Source: an uncultured Blautia sp.
GTDB lineage: Bacteria; Bacillota; Clostridia; Lachnospirales; Lachnospiraceae
Assembly: GCA_937893675.1 (NCBI GenBank)
Contig: CALBGI010000074.1
Location: 1-24,991 of the forward strand
Length of the DNA: 24,991 nt
Direction: 5' to 3'
Numbering within the stretch: position 1 is the first letter of the stretch; every line of letters begins with the position of its first letter. The notes under the pieces were generated by a model. It had not been told where the DNA came from, searched no databases, and saw only the letters and a program-made list of their open reading frames with translations. This document shows, piece by piece, positions 15,930 through 22,386 of the stretch. Position numbers and translations under genes: made by a program.

Positions 15930-16922
15930 ATGAAATACGTAATGACAGAAGCACTGGTACCGGAGGGGATGAAACTTCTTCCGACGGAAGCCAGGGTCTA
16001 TGTGGCACATAATGCAGAACCGGTGAATTATAAGGAAGAGATGAAAGAAGCGGACGTGTTGATTGTTCGCGCAGCTCCCGCAGGAGCGGTAAGCCGTGAG
16101 GTCATGGAAAACGCGCCGAAGCTGAAAGTGATTGGAAGAACCGGGGTGGGATATGATAGCGTGGATGTAAAGGCTGCTACAGAGCTGGGTATTCCGGTTG
16201 TGATTACGCCTGGGGCCAACAACCGTGCGGTTGCCGAGCATGCACTCGCAATGATGCTGGCACTTTCAAAAAACCTGGTAGAGGCACAGCTGGAGACAGC
16301 AGCAGGAAATTGGGGCATTCGTGATGCGAAAAAGCAGTTTGAGCTTTATGGAAAAAAAGCAGGGATTATCGGCCTTGGCCGTATTGGAAAGGACACGGCG
16401 GCGCTTTGCCAGGGGATTGGCATGAACGTGGCAGGATATGACCCTTTCCTTACAAGAGAACAAGTGGAGTCAATGGGGTACGAGTATTTTGAAAATTATG
16501 AGGAACTTCTGGAACAGTGTGATGTGGTTTCGGTTCATGTACCCCTCACATCGCAGACAAAAAACATGATTGCAAAAGCGCAGTTTGCAAAAATGAAAAA
16601 GACAGCGATTGTTATCAATTGTTCACGCGGCGGAATCATCAATGAAGCGGATCTGATTGAGGCATTGAATAGCGGAGAAATCGCAGGAGCAGGGCTCGAC
16701 GTATTCGTTGGAGAAGAGCTTCATCCGGGAAATCCTCTGCTGACAGCTGAAAATCTGATCTTCAGTCCTCACAGTGCGGCACAGACCAGGGAGGCGGTTA
16801 TGAATATGGCGTCAATGTGTGTGAATGGATGCAAGGCGGTATGTGACGGAAAGAAGTGGAAATTTGTGGCAGATGAGAAGGTTTATGAGCATGAAAGATG
16901 GAAGGATGCCGATTGGGCATAG
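15930..16922 (+). CDS. D-2-hydroxyacid dehydrogenase (SerA-like)
   Basis: A 330-residue NAD-dependent 2-hydroxyacid dehydrogenase without the C-terminal ACT domain of full SerA. The Rossmann motif is GLGRIG (148-153); the catalytic set is R233 (NCSRGG), E262 (DVFVGEE) and H281 (SPHSAAQ). GRTGVGYDSVD (69-79) is also typical. It is the last gene of the sugar-acid operon and may interconvert a 2-hydroxy and a 2-keto acid (for example a glyoxylate, hydroxypyruvate or sugar-acid step); the substrate is unknown. Start 15930 has TTAGGAGG with good spacing. A strong hairpin terminator follows within 30 bp. Confidence 0.88.
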   Translation: MKYVMTEALVPEGMKLLPTEARVYVAHNAEPVNYKEEMKEADVLIVRAAPAGAVSREVMENAPKLKVIGRTGVGYDSVDVKAATELGIPVVITPGANNRAVAEHALAMMLALSKNLVEAQLETAAGNWGIRDAKKQFELYGKKAGIIGLGRIGKDTAALCQGIGMNVAGYDPFLTREQVESMGYEYFENYEELLEQCDVVSVHVPLTSQTKNMIAKAQFAKMKKTAIVINCSRGGIINEADLIEALNSGEIAGAGLDVFVGEELHPGNPLLTAENLIFSPHSAAQTREAVMNMASMCVNGCKAVCDGKKWKFVADEKVYEHERWKDADWA

Positions 16923-16946
16923 AAGAATAAAGAATAAAAGATGAAA

Positions 16947-16993
16947 AGCAGGTGCATGCAAGCTAAATTTGTTGCTTGTATGCACCTGTTTTA
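16947..16993 (+). terminator. Palindromic hairpin, copy B (bidirectional terminator after the sugar-acid operon)
   Basis: CAGGTGCATGCAAGC (16949-16963) and GCTTGTATGCACCTG (16974-16988) form a 15-bp stem with one G-T pair and a 10-nt loop, followed by TTTTA. It lies between convergent operon end and ABC-F gene. The 3' arm and 9 following bases are identical to copy A at 5481-5504. Confidence 0.8.
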
Positions 16994-17029
16994 CTGCTTC
17001 GTGGATATAGAGCTGGAGATAACGATAAA

Positions 17030-18580
17030 TCAGATTTTTGTGGACCATTCCTGGCAGTTCCACACCTGTGTTACCACATCCTGATAGAATTCGGGTTCGT
17101 GGCAAATAAGAAGGATACTGCCCTTATATTCCCGGAGAGCCCGTTTCAATTCTTCCTTGGCTTCCACATCCAGGTGGTTGGTAGGCTCATCAAGAAGGAG
17201 GATGTTGGACGGACGGTTAATGATCTTGCAAAGGCGGACTTTTGCCTGCTCTCCGCCGCTTAAAACCTGGATCTGGCTTTCAATATGCTTGGTGGTCAAG
17301 CCGCATTTTGCCAGGGCAGCCCGCACCTCGTACTGGGTGTAGGCGGGAAATTCTTTCCAGATTTCTTCGATACAGGTAGTGCGGTTGCCGGGAGCGGTTT
17401 CCTGCTCAAAATAGCCGATTTCCTGATAGTCTCCACGCGTTACCTTGCCTGAAAAAGGTGGGATCAGGCCAAGGATGCTTTTGAGAAGCGTAGTCTTTCC
17501 AATGCCGTTGGCGCCGGTCAGGGCGATGCGCTCACCTCGTTCCATGCGCAGGTTCAAAGGCTTTGTCAGAGGTTCATCATAACCGATTACCAAATCGTCT
17601 GTCTCGAAAATAACTTTTCCGGAGGTGCGGGCAGTAAGGAAATGAAACTCTGGCTTTGGCTTTTCTTTTGCAAGCTCAATCACATCCATTTTGTCCAGCT
17701 TTTTTTGACGAGCCATGGCCATGTTTCTTGTTGCGACACGCGCTTTGTTTCTGGCAACAAAATCCTTCAGATCTTTGATTTCCTGCTGCTGGCGGTTGTA
17801 TGCAGCTTCCATCTGCGCCTTTTTCATTGCGTAAACTTCCTGGAACTTATCATAATCCCCGGGATAACGGTCAAGACACTTGTTTTCCATGTGATAAATG
17901 AGGTTCACGACACTGTTCAGGAAGGGAATATCGTGTGAAATGAGAATAAAAGCATTTTCATATTCATTCAAATAACGTTTCAGCCATTCGATGTGCTGCT
18001 CGTCCAGATAGTTTGTTGGCTCGTCCAACAAGAGGATGTCCGGTTTTTCCAGAAGGAGCTTGGCCATGAGCACCTTTGTTCGTTGACCACCGGACAGCTC
18101 TGTGACATCGCGGTCCAGGCCGATTTCCGTAAGCCCCAGAGCACGGCCGATTTCTTCTGCTTTTGTGTCAATCATGTAAAAGTCGTGCTGCTCCAGCAGC
18201 TCCTGATAAGTGCCGGTTTCCGAAAGAAGGCGTTCCATTTCCGTTTCATCTGCGTCCGCCATCTGATCAAACATCCTGTTCATTTCTGCCTCGATTTCAA
18301 ACAGAAACTCAAAGGCTGATTTTAATACGTCTCGGATCGTCATGCCTTTTTCCAGGACTGCATGCTGGTCAAGATATCCTACGCGGACATTTTTTGCCCA
18401 TTCTACAGTACCTTCATCCGGCATGAGCTTTCCGGTAATGATATTCATGAAAGTGGATTTTCCCTCGCCGTTGGCGCCGATGAGACCAATATGCTCACCT
18501 TTTAAAAGGCGGAAGGATACATCTTCAAAAATTGCACGGTCGCCGAAGCCGTGGCTTAAGTTCTGTACATTTAAGATCAT
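17030..18580 (-). CDS. ABC-F family ATP-binding protein
   Basis: A 516-residue protein with two ABC ATPase domains and no membrane segment, the ABC-F layout. The first domain has Walker A GANGEGKS, signature LSGGQ and ILLLDEPTNYLD; the second has GANGIGKT, LSGGE and ILLLDEPTNHLD. A charged, coiled linker (about residues 240-310) joins them. ABC-F proteins act on ribosomes as translation factors or antibiotic-protection proteins; overall form resembles the YbiT/YdiF housekeeping groups, but resistance types cannot be excluded by eye. Start 18580 has GGGGAA upstream. Its own sigma-A promoter and a perfect palindrome at the predicted transcription start lie before it. Confidence 0.92.
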   Translation of the reverse strand: MILNVQNLSHGFGDRAIFEDVSFRLLKGEHIGLIGANGEGKSTFMNIITGKLMPDEGTVEWAKNVRVGYLDQHAVLEKGMTIRDVLKSAFEFLFEIEAEMNRMFDQMADADETEMERLLSETGTYQELLEQHDFYMIDTKAEEIGRALGLTEIGLDRDVTELSGGQRTKVLMAKLLLEKPDILLLDEPTNYLDEQHIEWLKRYLNEYENAFILISHDIPFLNSVVNLIYHMENKCLDRYPGDYDKFQEVYAMKKAQMEAAYNRQQQEIKDLKDFVARNKARVATRNMAMARQKKLDKMDVIELAKEKPKPEFHFLTARTSGKVIFETDDLVIGYDEPLTKPLNLRMERGERIALTGANGIGKTTLLKSILGLIPPFSGKVTRGDYQEIGYFEQETAPGNRTTCIEEIWKEFPAYTQYEVRAALAKCGLTTKHIESQIQVLSGGEQAKVRLCKIINRPSNILLLDEPTNHLDVEAKEELKRALREYKGSILLICHEPEFYQDVVTQVWNCQEWSTKI

Positions 18581-18604
18581 AAAAATTCCCCGTTAGCTGT
18601 ATTT

Positions 18605-18618
18605 GCAGACATGTCTGC
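18605..18618. promoter_or_regulatory. 14-bp perfect palindrome in the ABC-F leader
   Basis: GCAGACATGTCTGC reads the same on both strands and falls where transcription from the promoter at 18625-18653 should begin. It could be an operator for a dimeric repressor or a small RNA hairpin. No known factor is assigned. Confidence 0.5.
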
Positions 18619-18624
18619 TTGTCT

Positions 18625-18653
18625 ATCTTAATATAGGAGACGGTTTTTCGCAA
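18625..18653 (-). promoter_or_regulatory. Promoter of the ABC-F gene
   Basis: Minus-strand TTGCGA (18653-18648), 17-nt spacer, TAAGAT (18630-18625), about 45 nt before the ABC-F start codon. Confidence 0.5.
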
Positions 18654-18673
18654 CTGAATGTATGAAATATTTC

Positions 18674-18702
18674 TTCACAAATAAAATATTGTGGGCTATA
18701 AT
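18674..18702 (+). promoter_or_regulatory. Promoter of the parA-like gene
   Basis: TTCACA (18674-18679), 17-nt spacer, perfect TATAAT (18697-18702), about 80 nt before the parA-like start. Confidence 0.65.
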
Positions 18703-18782
18703 AGAAAAGAAAAGCACATGTGCAAAAATCCGGTACAGGCCGGATCAGGTACGAGGGCGATGTGATTTTGGGGGAGGTACCT

Positions 18783-19574
18783 ATGAAAAATACAGTAACC
18801 ATATGCTTTGCCAACAACAAAGGCGGAAGCGGCAAATCAACCACTTGTTCCAACGTAGGAGCGGCTATGGCGCAGACGGGCAAAAAGGTTCTGATGATAG
18901 ACGGAGATATGCAGTTAAACCTTTCTCTTTCGTTTTTTCCGGAAGAAGAGGTTCTGGCTATGGCGGCAGGAGAGAAAAATCTCTATTATGCGGTAGGAAA
19001 GCAGCAGGATCTGACAGATTACATTGTACATACAGCGTATGAGAATCTGGACATGATACCGTCGTCCACACTGATGAGTTCCATAGAATATGAGCTGTTC
19101 ACAAAATGGCAGAGGGAGTTTATTCTGAAAAAATGTCTTCAGAATATCAAAGCTTCCGGCAGATATGATTATATTTTGATTGATGCGCCGCCTACGTTGG
19201 GCGGATGGGTCATGAATATCCTGTGCGCATCCGATAAGGTACTTGTGCCGGTGGAAGCCAGCCCCTGGGGGATGTTCGGACTTGCGAACATGTTTGATTT
19301 TCTCAATGAGGTTAAGGAGATCGCGCCGGATTTGGAAGTGCTGGGTATTGTGATCACAAAAGCAGACACCAGGAAAAATTATTTTAAGCAGACGTTGGAG
19401 ACACTTCGGGAAATGGATGGAATCCGGCTTCTGGATTCCTTTATTCGGGTTGACAGCGCGATTGAGTGGGCGCAGGACAGCAGCGCGCCTGTAGTGGAAT
19501 TTAAGAAAAGCAGCAGAAGTGCAAAAGAGTATCAGGCATTGGCAGAGGAGGTTATGCGATATGGCAGTAGGTAA
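18783..19574 (+). CDS. ParA/MinD-family ATPase
   Basis: A 263-residue Walker-type partition ATPase. The deviant Walker A NNKGGSGKST (11-20) carries the signature lysine K13; MIDGDMQLNLS and LIDAPPT are the switch and Walker B regions. Such ATPases bind DNA or membrane when loaded with ATP and position chromosomes, plasmids or large protein complexes through a small activating partner. No canonical parB follows; instead the next gene overlaps it by 14 nt and encodes a short basic protein, so the pair may be a stand-alone positioning system. Start 18783 has GGGGGAGG upstream; the in-frame start at 18720 lacks a site. It has its own promoter. Confidence 0.88.
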   Translation: MKNTVTICFANNKGGSGKSTTCSNVGAAMAQTGKKVLMIDGDMQLNLSLSFFPEEEVLAMAAGEKNLYYAVGKQQDLTDYIVHTAYENLDMIPSSTLMSSIEYELFTKWQREFILKKCLQNIKASGRYDYILIDAPPTLGGWVMNILCASDKVLVPVEASPWGMFGLANMFDFLNEVKEIAPDLEVLGIVITKADTRKNYFKQTLETLREMDGIRLLDSFIRVDSAIEWAQDSSAPVVEFKKSSRSAKEYQALAEEVMRYGSR

Positions 19575-19848
19575 GGCGAGTATTCAGCGGGCGGTAAATG
19601 CAGGTACAACCGGGAAAACCGCGGGAACAAAAAAAACAGCCGCTAAGGCAGCTCCGACAAAGACGGTTGCAGTGAAAAAAACAACTGCAAAAGCTGCAGC
19701 GGCTAAGAGCACGGTAGTCAGTGAGGCAGTTCTCACCCCCATGAATTCTGAGGAGATCCAGGTAAAATTCATGAAGGCGACAACCGTACAACCAAAGCCA
19801 GGAGCTCCGGTGCGGCTCACGGAGGAGCTACCAACGCATCTGCTGTAA
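19561..19848 (+). CDS. Small Lys/Ala/Thr-rich protein, probable partner of the ParA-like ATPase
   Basis: A 95-residue protein I do not recognise by name. Residues 1-14 (MAVGKASIQRAVNA) could be a short amphipathic or ATPase-activating segment with K5 and R10. Residues 15-55 are low-complexity and strongly basic (repeats of KKT, AKAA, AAKS), like histone-H1-type tails. The C-terminal 40 residues (MNSEEIQVKFMKATT...) look more ordered. Start 19561 has GAGGAGG 9 nt upstream and lies within the end of the parA-like gene, so the two are translationally coupled. The role is inferred from coupling only: DNA binding or stimulation of the ATPase, as with ParB- or McdB-type partners. Confidence 0.75.
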   Translation: MAVGKASIQRAVNAGTTGKTAGTKKTAAKAAPTKTVAVKKTTAKAAAAKSTVVSEAVLTPMNSEEIQVKFMKATTVQPKPGAPVRLTEELPTHLL

Positions 19849-19858
19849 AGATAATACG

Positions 19859-20635
19859 CTATTTTTGTTCGTATGGCGGGTCTGCCGGATAGCCTCCTTT
19901 GGCTTTCTGCATGGCCCGCTGTACTGCGTCTTTCGAAGTTTTCCAATCCGCATCCCGGTAGCGATAATCAAATTTTTTCTGAAACCATTCTATGTCTTCG
20001 ATGATTCGCTGGAGATTTTCCTTCATCAACGGAAATAAAATTTCCCGTAATTTTTCCTGATTTTTTTTACCAAGATAACGTTCTGAGGCAGCAAGAAGAT
20101 CGCCGAAGTGAGGCAGACAGAAACCCTTGCCGTTTTGCAGAAGAGTCATGAATTCATTTTCGCCGTTTTGAAAAAGGTCAAAAAATGTAGCCAGATAGCG
20201 TTCATAAGCCGTTTCTATCTGCTCACAGATGTAACAGCTTTGATTTTGCGCAACAATCCAGGAACTGATGTTGTTTGCTTGTATGCTTGTATCCGAAGAA
20301 GTCTTTTTGATACGCTTGAATAAGGAAGGTTTGTTTCCGGCGCTGTAGTTGTCTATATGACGTTCAAGCTCTGCAGACAGATGCTTGAAATGTGTCTGCA
20401 GGATCAGAGAAGTTCCCAGGCGGTTGCCGTAGGCGAACATCTGGCGGTAATGTTCCCGGCAAAAGCCGGCTTTGTCCGTTTGCGCGCGGATGTCGTCTTC
20501 CATATAGGAGGCGCCGGAGCCGAGCGTGAAATCCATAGCGTGTTGTTCCAGTGCGCGGCGGGCATAGCAGAGAGGACACTCGTCCTGCGCGCGGAGCGCG
20601 TCCATAAGAGGGATGGTATAGAGTTTTTCTTTCAT
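19859..20635 (-). CDS. DUF6062-type protein with duplicated Cys/His modules
   Basis: A 258-residue soluble protein of unknown function, resembling DUF6062. Two modules have identical spacing: C20-x2-C23-x35-C59-x2-H62 and C134-x2-C137-x35-C173-x2-H176. In each, the second half reads GFC-x2-H followed by a hydrophobic stretch. This suggests an internal duplication and two metal (probably zinc) sites. The rest is helical and charged, with a basic C-terminus. It is convergent with the ParA-partner gene, with only 10 bp between the two stop codons and no clear terminator. The start at 20635 follows GGAGATCC-like sequence; a candidate -10 (TATACA) is visible upstream but its -35 is poor. Confidence 0.75.
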   Translation of the reverse strand: MKEKLYTIPLMDALRAQDECPLCYARRALEQHAMDFTLGSGASYMEDDIRAQTDKAGFCREHYRQMFAYGNRLGTSLILQTHFKHLSAELERHIDNYSAGNKPSLFKRIKKTSSDTSIQANNISSWIVAQNQSCYICEQIETAYERYLATFFDLFQNGENEFMTLLQNGKGFCLPHFGDLLAASERYLGKKNQEKLREILFPLMKENLQRIIEDIEWFQKKFDYRYRDADWKTSKDAVQRAMQKAKGGYPADPPYEQK

Positions 20636-20903
20636 AGAGGATCTCCGTTCATATCGTAGGTATTTGTCGTGTTTGTTCTATGTATTCTGCGTATGTTGGC
20701 TTTGTATAAAATCAGGAGTCAGGTTCATTCATGATATAGGATAAGGGAAAGTGTGTGTCAGAATCGCAAGCCCGGCAAATCAGCCCGGCTGCATCGATAC
20801 TTCTTTCTTCTGTATAGTGTATTATAAATCATTTGGGAAGCAGGTTCCATAAAAATATCAGGGGACTTGCTGGGAGCGGGAAAATACAGGAATAAAATAA
20901 GGT

Positions 20904-20936
20904 GAAAGCCCCGGTAGGGGAGCTACCGGGGCTTTC
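20904..20936. repeat. Perfect GC-rich hairpin in intergenic region
   Basis: GAAAGCCCCGGTAG (20904-20917) and CTACCGGGGCTTTC (20923-20936) form a perfect 14-bp stem with a GGGAG loop. On the plus strand no T-run follows; on the minus strand TTATTTTATT follows after three bases, so it would act better as a minus-strand terminator, yet no minus-strand gene lies upstream. It may end an unseen minus-strand RNA or belong to a small RNA. Confidence 0.6.
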
Positions 20937-21051
20937 GAGGGGAGTATAAATAATTAAATAAGGGGTTATGTAAAAAAAATTTTTGAAGGGTAAATTCTTT
21001 TTACAAATATGATTATAACATAAAATGGAAAAAAATCAATAAGATTTTCAC

Positions 21052-21080
21052 GAATATTATGATGGGTTTTCGGGATAATA
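21052..21080 (+). promoter_or_regulatory. Candidate forespore-sigma promoter
   Basis: GAATA (21052-21056), 17-nt spacer, GATAATA (21074-21080). This is one mismatch from the sigma-G-type -10 CATAATA, and GAATATT also fits a sigma-E -35. Spacing is about right for sigma-F/G. It lies about 40 nt before the Asn-rich small gene. Confidence 0.35.
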
Positions 21081-21121
21081 ACCAATGTAATTAAATTTTA
21101 TTGCATTAGGAGGAACTTCAA

Positions 21122-21277
21122 ATGGCAAAAAATTATGAAACAGACAGCAGAAACGCAGAAAACAAGAACGAGATGAATTCTCAGAATTCTAAAAACAAAG
21201 CGTCCAACAACAGCTCCAATAAGAATATGAATTCTTATGAGAGCAACAAGAACAGCAGCAAAAACGGACAGTACTAA
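21122..21277 (+). CDS. 51-residue Asn/Ser/Lys-rich small protein
   Basis: The predicted protein starts MAKNYETDSRNAENKNEMNS and ends KNSSKNGQY. It is almost free of hydrophobic residues, has no Cys and is about half Asn, Ser and Lys, so it should be unstructured. The ribosome site TAGGAGG is strong and 8 nt before the ATG, and a clear terminator follows, which supports a real gene. Composition recalls gamma-type small acid-soluble spore proteins (Asn/Gln/Ser-rich storage proteins), and the upstream promoter resembles forespore promoters, but there is no motif match I can name. A sporulation role is a guess. Confidence 0.7.
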   Translation: MAKNYETDSRNAENKNEMNSQNSKNKASNNSSNKNMNSYESNKNSSKNGQY

Positions 21278-21319
21278 GAGACTGTTCTGCCAATGACTTT
21301 AGCATAATTTATGCTGGAT

Positions 21320-21370
21320 AAAAAGGGAGTGCAAGGCGAAAAGAAATTTTCGTCAGGCATTCCCTTTTTT
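21320..21370 (+). terminator. Intrinsic terminator after the Asn-rich small gene
   Basis: AAAAAGGGAGTGC (21320-21332) pairs with GCATTCCCTTTTT (21357-21369, one G-T pair) and encloses an inner hairpin GCGAAAA/TTTTCGT. It ends in TTTTTT. Confidence 0.8.
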
Positions 21371-21436
21371 CGAGAAAGTGAAAAGGGAAACATTGTCTGC
21401 CTGGTTACATATGATAAATAAAAAAGGAGCTTTTGC

Positions 21437-21775
21437 ATGTTTCCCGTGGAGACCATATCAGCCAAAATGCTGGACTATTATGTCGGGCGTTTTGATACTG
21501 TGATCATAGATTTGCGAAACGAGAAGGAATATGCGGCCGGGCATGTACGGACAGCATACAACATACCTTATGAAGTCTTTGCGGAGGAGCCTGGGATGCT
21601 GGAAAAAAAACTGCCTGCAACAACAGACAAGATACTTGTATTCTATTGTGAAAGAGGAGGCGCCAGTCTCCGGGCGGCACGGATGGCGGCTGCCAGGGGA
21701 TTTCGAACCAAAAGTGTGATTGGCGGTTTTATGGCTTATCGGGGAAGAAATCTTGTAATTTCCGGAAAGGCATGA
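21437..21775 (+). CDS. Rhodanese-like domain protein
   Basis: A single 112-residue rhodanese domain. VIIDLRNEKEYAAGHVRTAYNIPYE (about 23-47) is the typical N-terminal block (DxR...E..AGH..GA.NIP). The active-site loop is FYCERGGASLRAA with the catalytic Cys at about residue 70, and VIGGFMAYRG is the usual end. Such proteins carry sulfane sulfur or act in thiosulfate or tRNA-thiolation sulfur transfer; the exact role cannot be told. Start 21437 has AAAGGAG upstream. It is the first gene of a five-gene plus-strand group; the next gene is 52 bp away. Confidence 0.88.
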   Translation: MFPVETISAKMLDYYVGRFDTVIIDLRNEKEYAAGHVRTAYNIPYEVFAEEPGMLEKKLPATTDKILVFYCERGGASLRAARMAAARGFRTKSVIGGFMAYRGRNLVISGKA

Positions 21776-21827
21776 TAATGTAAAGAAAGAAAACATTCTG
21801 TATGAGATACGAAAAGGAGAAAACTTT

Positions 21828-22370
21828 ATGAAATATATGTTTGCATCCGATATTCACGGCTCTGCTTACTATTGCCGGAAGATGCTGGAAGCATACAGGG
21901 AGGAAAAGGCAGAGCGCCTGGTCCTGCTGGGCGATCTGCTTTATCACGGGCCAAGAAATGATCTGCCGAAGGAGTATGCGCCCAAGGAAGTGATTGCCAT
22001 GCTCAATGGCATGAAAAATGAAATTTATGCAGTGCGCGGGAACTGCGAGGCAGAGGTTGACCAGATGGTGCTGGAGTTTCCGGTGATGGCAGATTACTGC
22101 ATTCTGGCCCTGGGGGATCGTACGTTTTATGCAACCCACGGACATGTATATAATACGGACAACCTTCCGCCCATGCGGGAAGGTGACATTCTGATCCATG
22201 GCCATACACATGTTCTGAAGGCAGAGCATATGAACGGCTATATATGGCTGAATCCCGGTTCGGTGTCGCTTCCCAAAGAGGGAAATCCTCATACCTATGG
22301 TGTGCTGGAAGATCACTTGTTTGCGGTTAAGGATTTTGCGGGGAATGTGGTAAAAAGCATACAACTTTAG
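21828..22370 (+). CDS. yfcE: YfcE-family phosphodiesterase
   Basis: A 180-residue calcineurin-like metallophosphoesterase. All metal-binding motifs are present: D-x-H (SDIHGS, 7-12), GDLLYHGP, GNCEAE, THGH and GHTH (IHGHTH), then NPGSVSLPK. E. coli YfcE hydrolyses model phosphodiesters with Mn2+; the natural substrate is unknown. Start 21828 has AAAGGAG upstream. It precedes the RNA methyltransferase by 16 bp. A second, shorter metallophosphoesterase ends the same operon. Confidence 0.92.
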   Translation: MKYMFASDIHGSAYYCRKMLEAYREEKAERLVLLGDLLYHGPRNDLPKEYAPKEVIAMLNGMKNEIYAVRGNCEAEVDQMVLEFPVMADYCILALGDRTFYATHGHVYNTDNLPPMREGDILIHGHTHVLKAEHMNGYIWLNPGSVSLPKEGNPHTYGVLEDHLFAVKDFAGNVVKSIQL

Positions 22371-22386
22371 AGAGGATAACAACGCG

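Larger units (their letters stand above)
20636..21121. other. 485-bp intergenic region between divergent genes
   Basis: No convincing coding sequence is seen. The DUF6062-side half holds weak promoter-like boxes on the minus strand. It contains one perfect 14-bp hairpin (20904-20936), then an AT-rich stretch (20941-21060) and a sporulation-like promoter (21052-21080) before the Asn-rich small gene. Confidence 0.6.

Noticed and set aside
5453..16993. Hairpin pair as part of a CRISPR array or insertion-sequence ends
   Set aside because: There are only two copies 11.5 kb apart without spacers, no transposase or integrase lies between them, and no target-site duplication is evident.
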